A DNA stretch of 64,000 nucleotides, taken from positions 34,990,151-35,054,150 of the forward strand of contig NC_054877.1 in assembly GCF_018320785.1 (NCBI RefSeq), given 5' to 3'. The DNA is from Cheilinus undulatus. Its lineage: Eukaryota; Chordata; Actinopteri; Labriformes; Labridae. Positions within the stretch are counted from its first letter, which is position 1, and the number at the start of each line of letters is the position of its first letter. The notes below the pieces were generated by a model that was not told the origin of the DNA, made no database searches, and saw nothing but the letters and a program-made list of their open reading frames with translations. This document shows, piece after piece, positions 63,610-64,000 of this stretch. The translations under genes were made by a program, and so were the position numbers.

Positions 63610-64000
63610 CAAAGTTGAAACCAGAAGTTTACATACACTATACAAAAAGGCACATAAACTTTTTTTTCTCACCGTCTAACATTAAATCAGATTAAACTTT
63701 TCCTGTTTTTGGTCAATTAGGATTACCAAAATTATTTCTATTTGCTAAATGGCAGAATAATGAGAGAGATATTTTTTTAGACAATTTTTTAATTATTTTC
63801 TTGAGAGTCAGAAGTTTACATACATTTCATTAGTATTTGGTAGCATTGCCTTTAAACTGTATGACTTGGGTCAAATGTTTTGGATATGCTTCCACAAGCT
63901 TCTCACAATAGTTTGCAGGGAATTTTGGCCCATTCCTCCTGGCAGACCTGGTGTAACTGAGCCAAGTTTGTAGGCCACCTTGCTCGCACATGCCTTTTCA
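63610..64000 (-). mobile_element. Sleeping Beauty-like Tc1 transposon, one end
   Basis: Two direct repeats with the IR/DR core, 'agaagtttacatacac' (about 63624-63639) and 'cagaagtttacatacatttc' (about 63810-63829), stand about 185 bases apart, the spacing of Sleeping Beauty-type (Tdr/SB) ends. The sequence then runs into the transposase 3' region in reverse: 'gtagcattgcctttaaactg', 'cttccacaagcttctcacaa' and 'ggcccattcctcctggcaga' resemble the C-terminal coding part of SB-type transposase. The rest lies outside the window, so its integrity cannot be judged. It sits in an ALDH9A1 intron. Confidence 0.82.

Overview
The window is nuclear DNA of a ray-finned fish, probably a spiny-rayed (percomorph-type) teleost. 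The genes are split by GT-AG introns, the proteins are vertebrate, and the background is AT-rich and full of teleost-style repeats: hAT MITEs, Tc1/Sleeping Beauty-like elements, tRNA-derived SINEs and LINE tails. The species cannot be named from the sequence alone. There are no bacterial operons, CRISPR arrays or phage genes.

Six protein-coding genes can be rebuilt exon by exon with consistent phases. From left to right they are: (1) TMEM69 on the minus strand (925-3894, 248 aa, a membrane protein of the DUF3429 family). (2) GPBP1L1 (vasculin-like 1) on the plus strand (coding 12423-30623, 496 aa), diverging from TMEM69 with the shared upstream zone near 3.9-4.9 kb. (3) NASP, a histone chaperone, on the minus strand (33105-41163, 505 aa), tail-to-tail with GPBP1L1. 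(4) PRDX1, a 2-Cys peroxiredoxin, on the plus strand (46856-52398, 198 aa), diverging from NASP across about 5.5 kb. (5) HORMAD1, a meiotic axis protein, on the plus strand (54699-59421, 308 aa). (6) The last five coding exons of ALDH9A1 on the minus strand (60100-63532), tail-to-tail with HORMAD1 and running off the right edge.

The genes do not form one pathway. NASP (histone supply in S phase) and HORMAD1 (meiotic chromosome axis) both carry E2F-type sites upstream. PRDX1 has a TATA box and a near-consensus antioxidant response element. TMEM69, GPBP1L1, NASP and PRDX1 match a gene neighbourhood on human chromosome 1p34, while HORMAD1 and ALDH9A1 lie on human 1q, so the fish order joins loci that are separate in humans.

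Most of the remaining DNA is intron and intergenic space colonised by transposons. The clearest case is one hAT element inserted into another, with an exact 8-bp target duplication (13497-15889). Other well-bounded elements are a nested MITE pair (6070-6811), a TTAA-flanked MITE (44527-44924), a MITE with 27-bp inverted repeats (55767-56205), three tRNA-type SINEs, two pairs of dispersed repeats, a Tc1 relic inside TMEM69, and the left end of a Sleeping Beauty-like Tc1 element at the right edge. I found no convincing undescribed biological system. The observations most worth checking are regulatory: a uORF before GPBP1L1, E2F and ARE promoter sites, and tandem splice acceptors. The residue changes in PRDX1 and the short HORMAD1 tail also merit a look.
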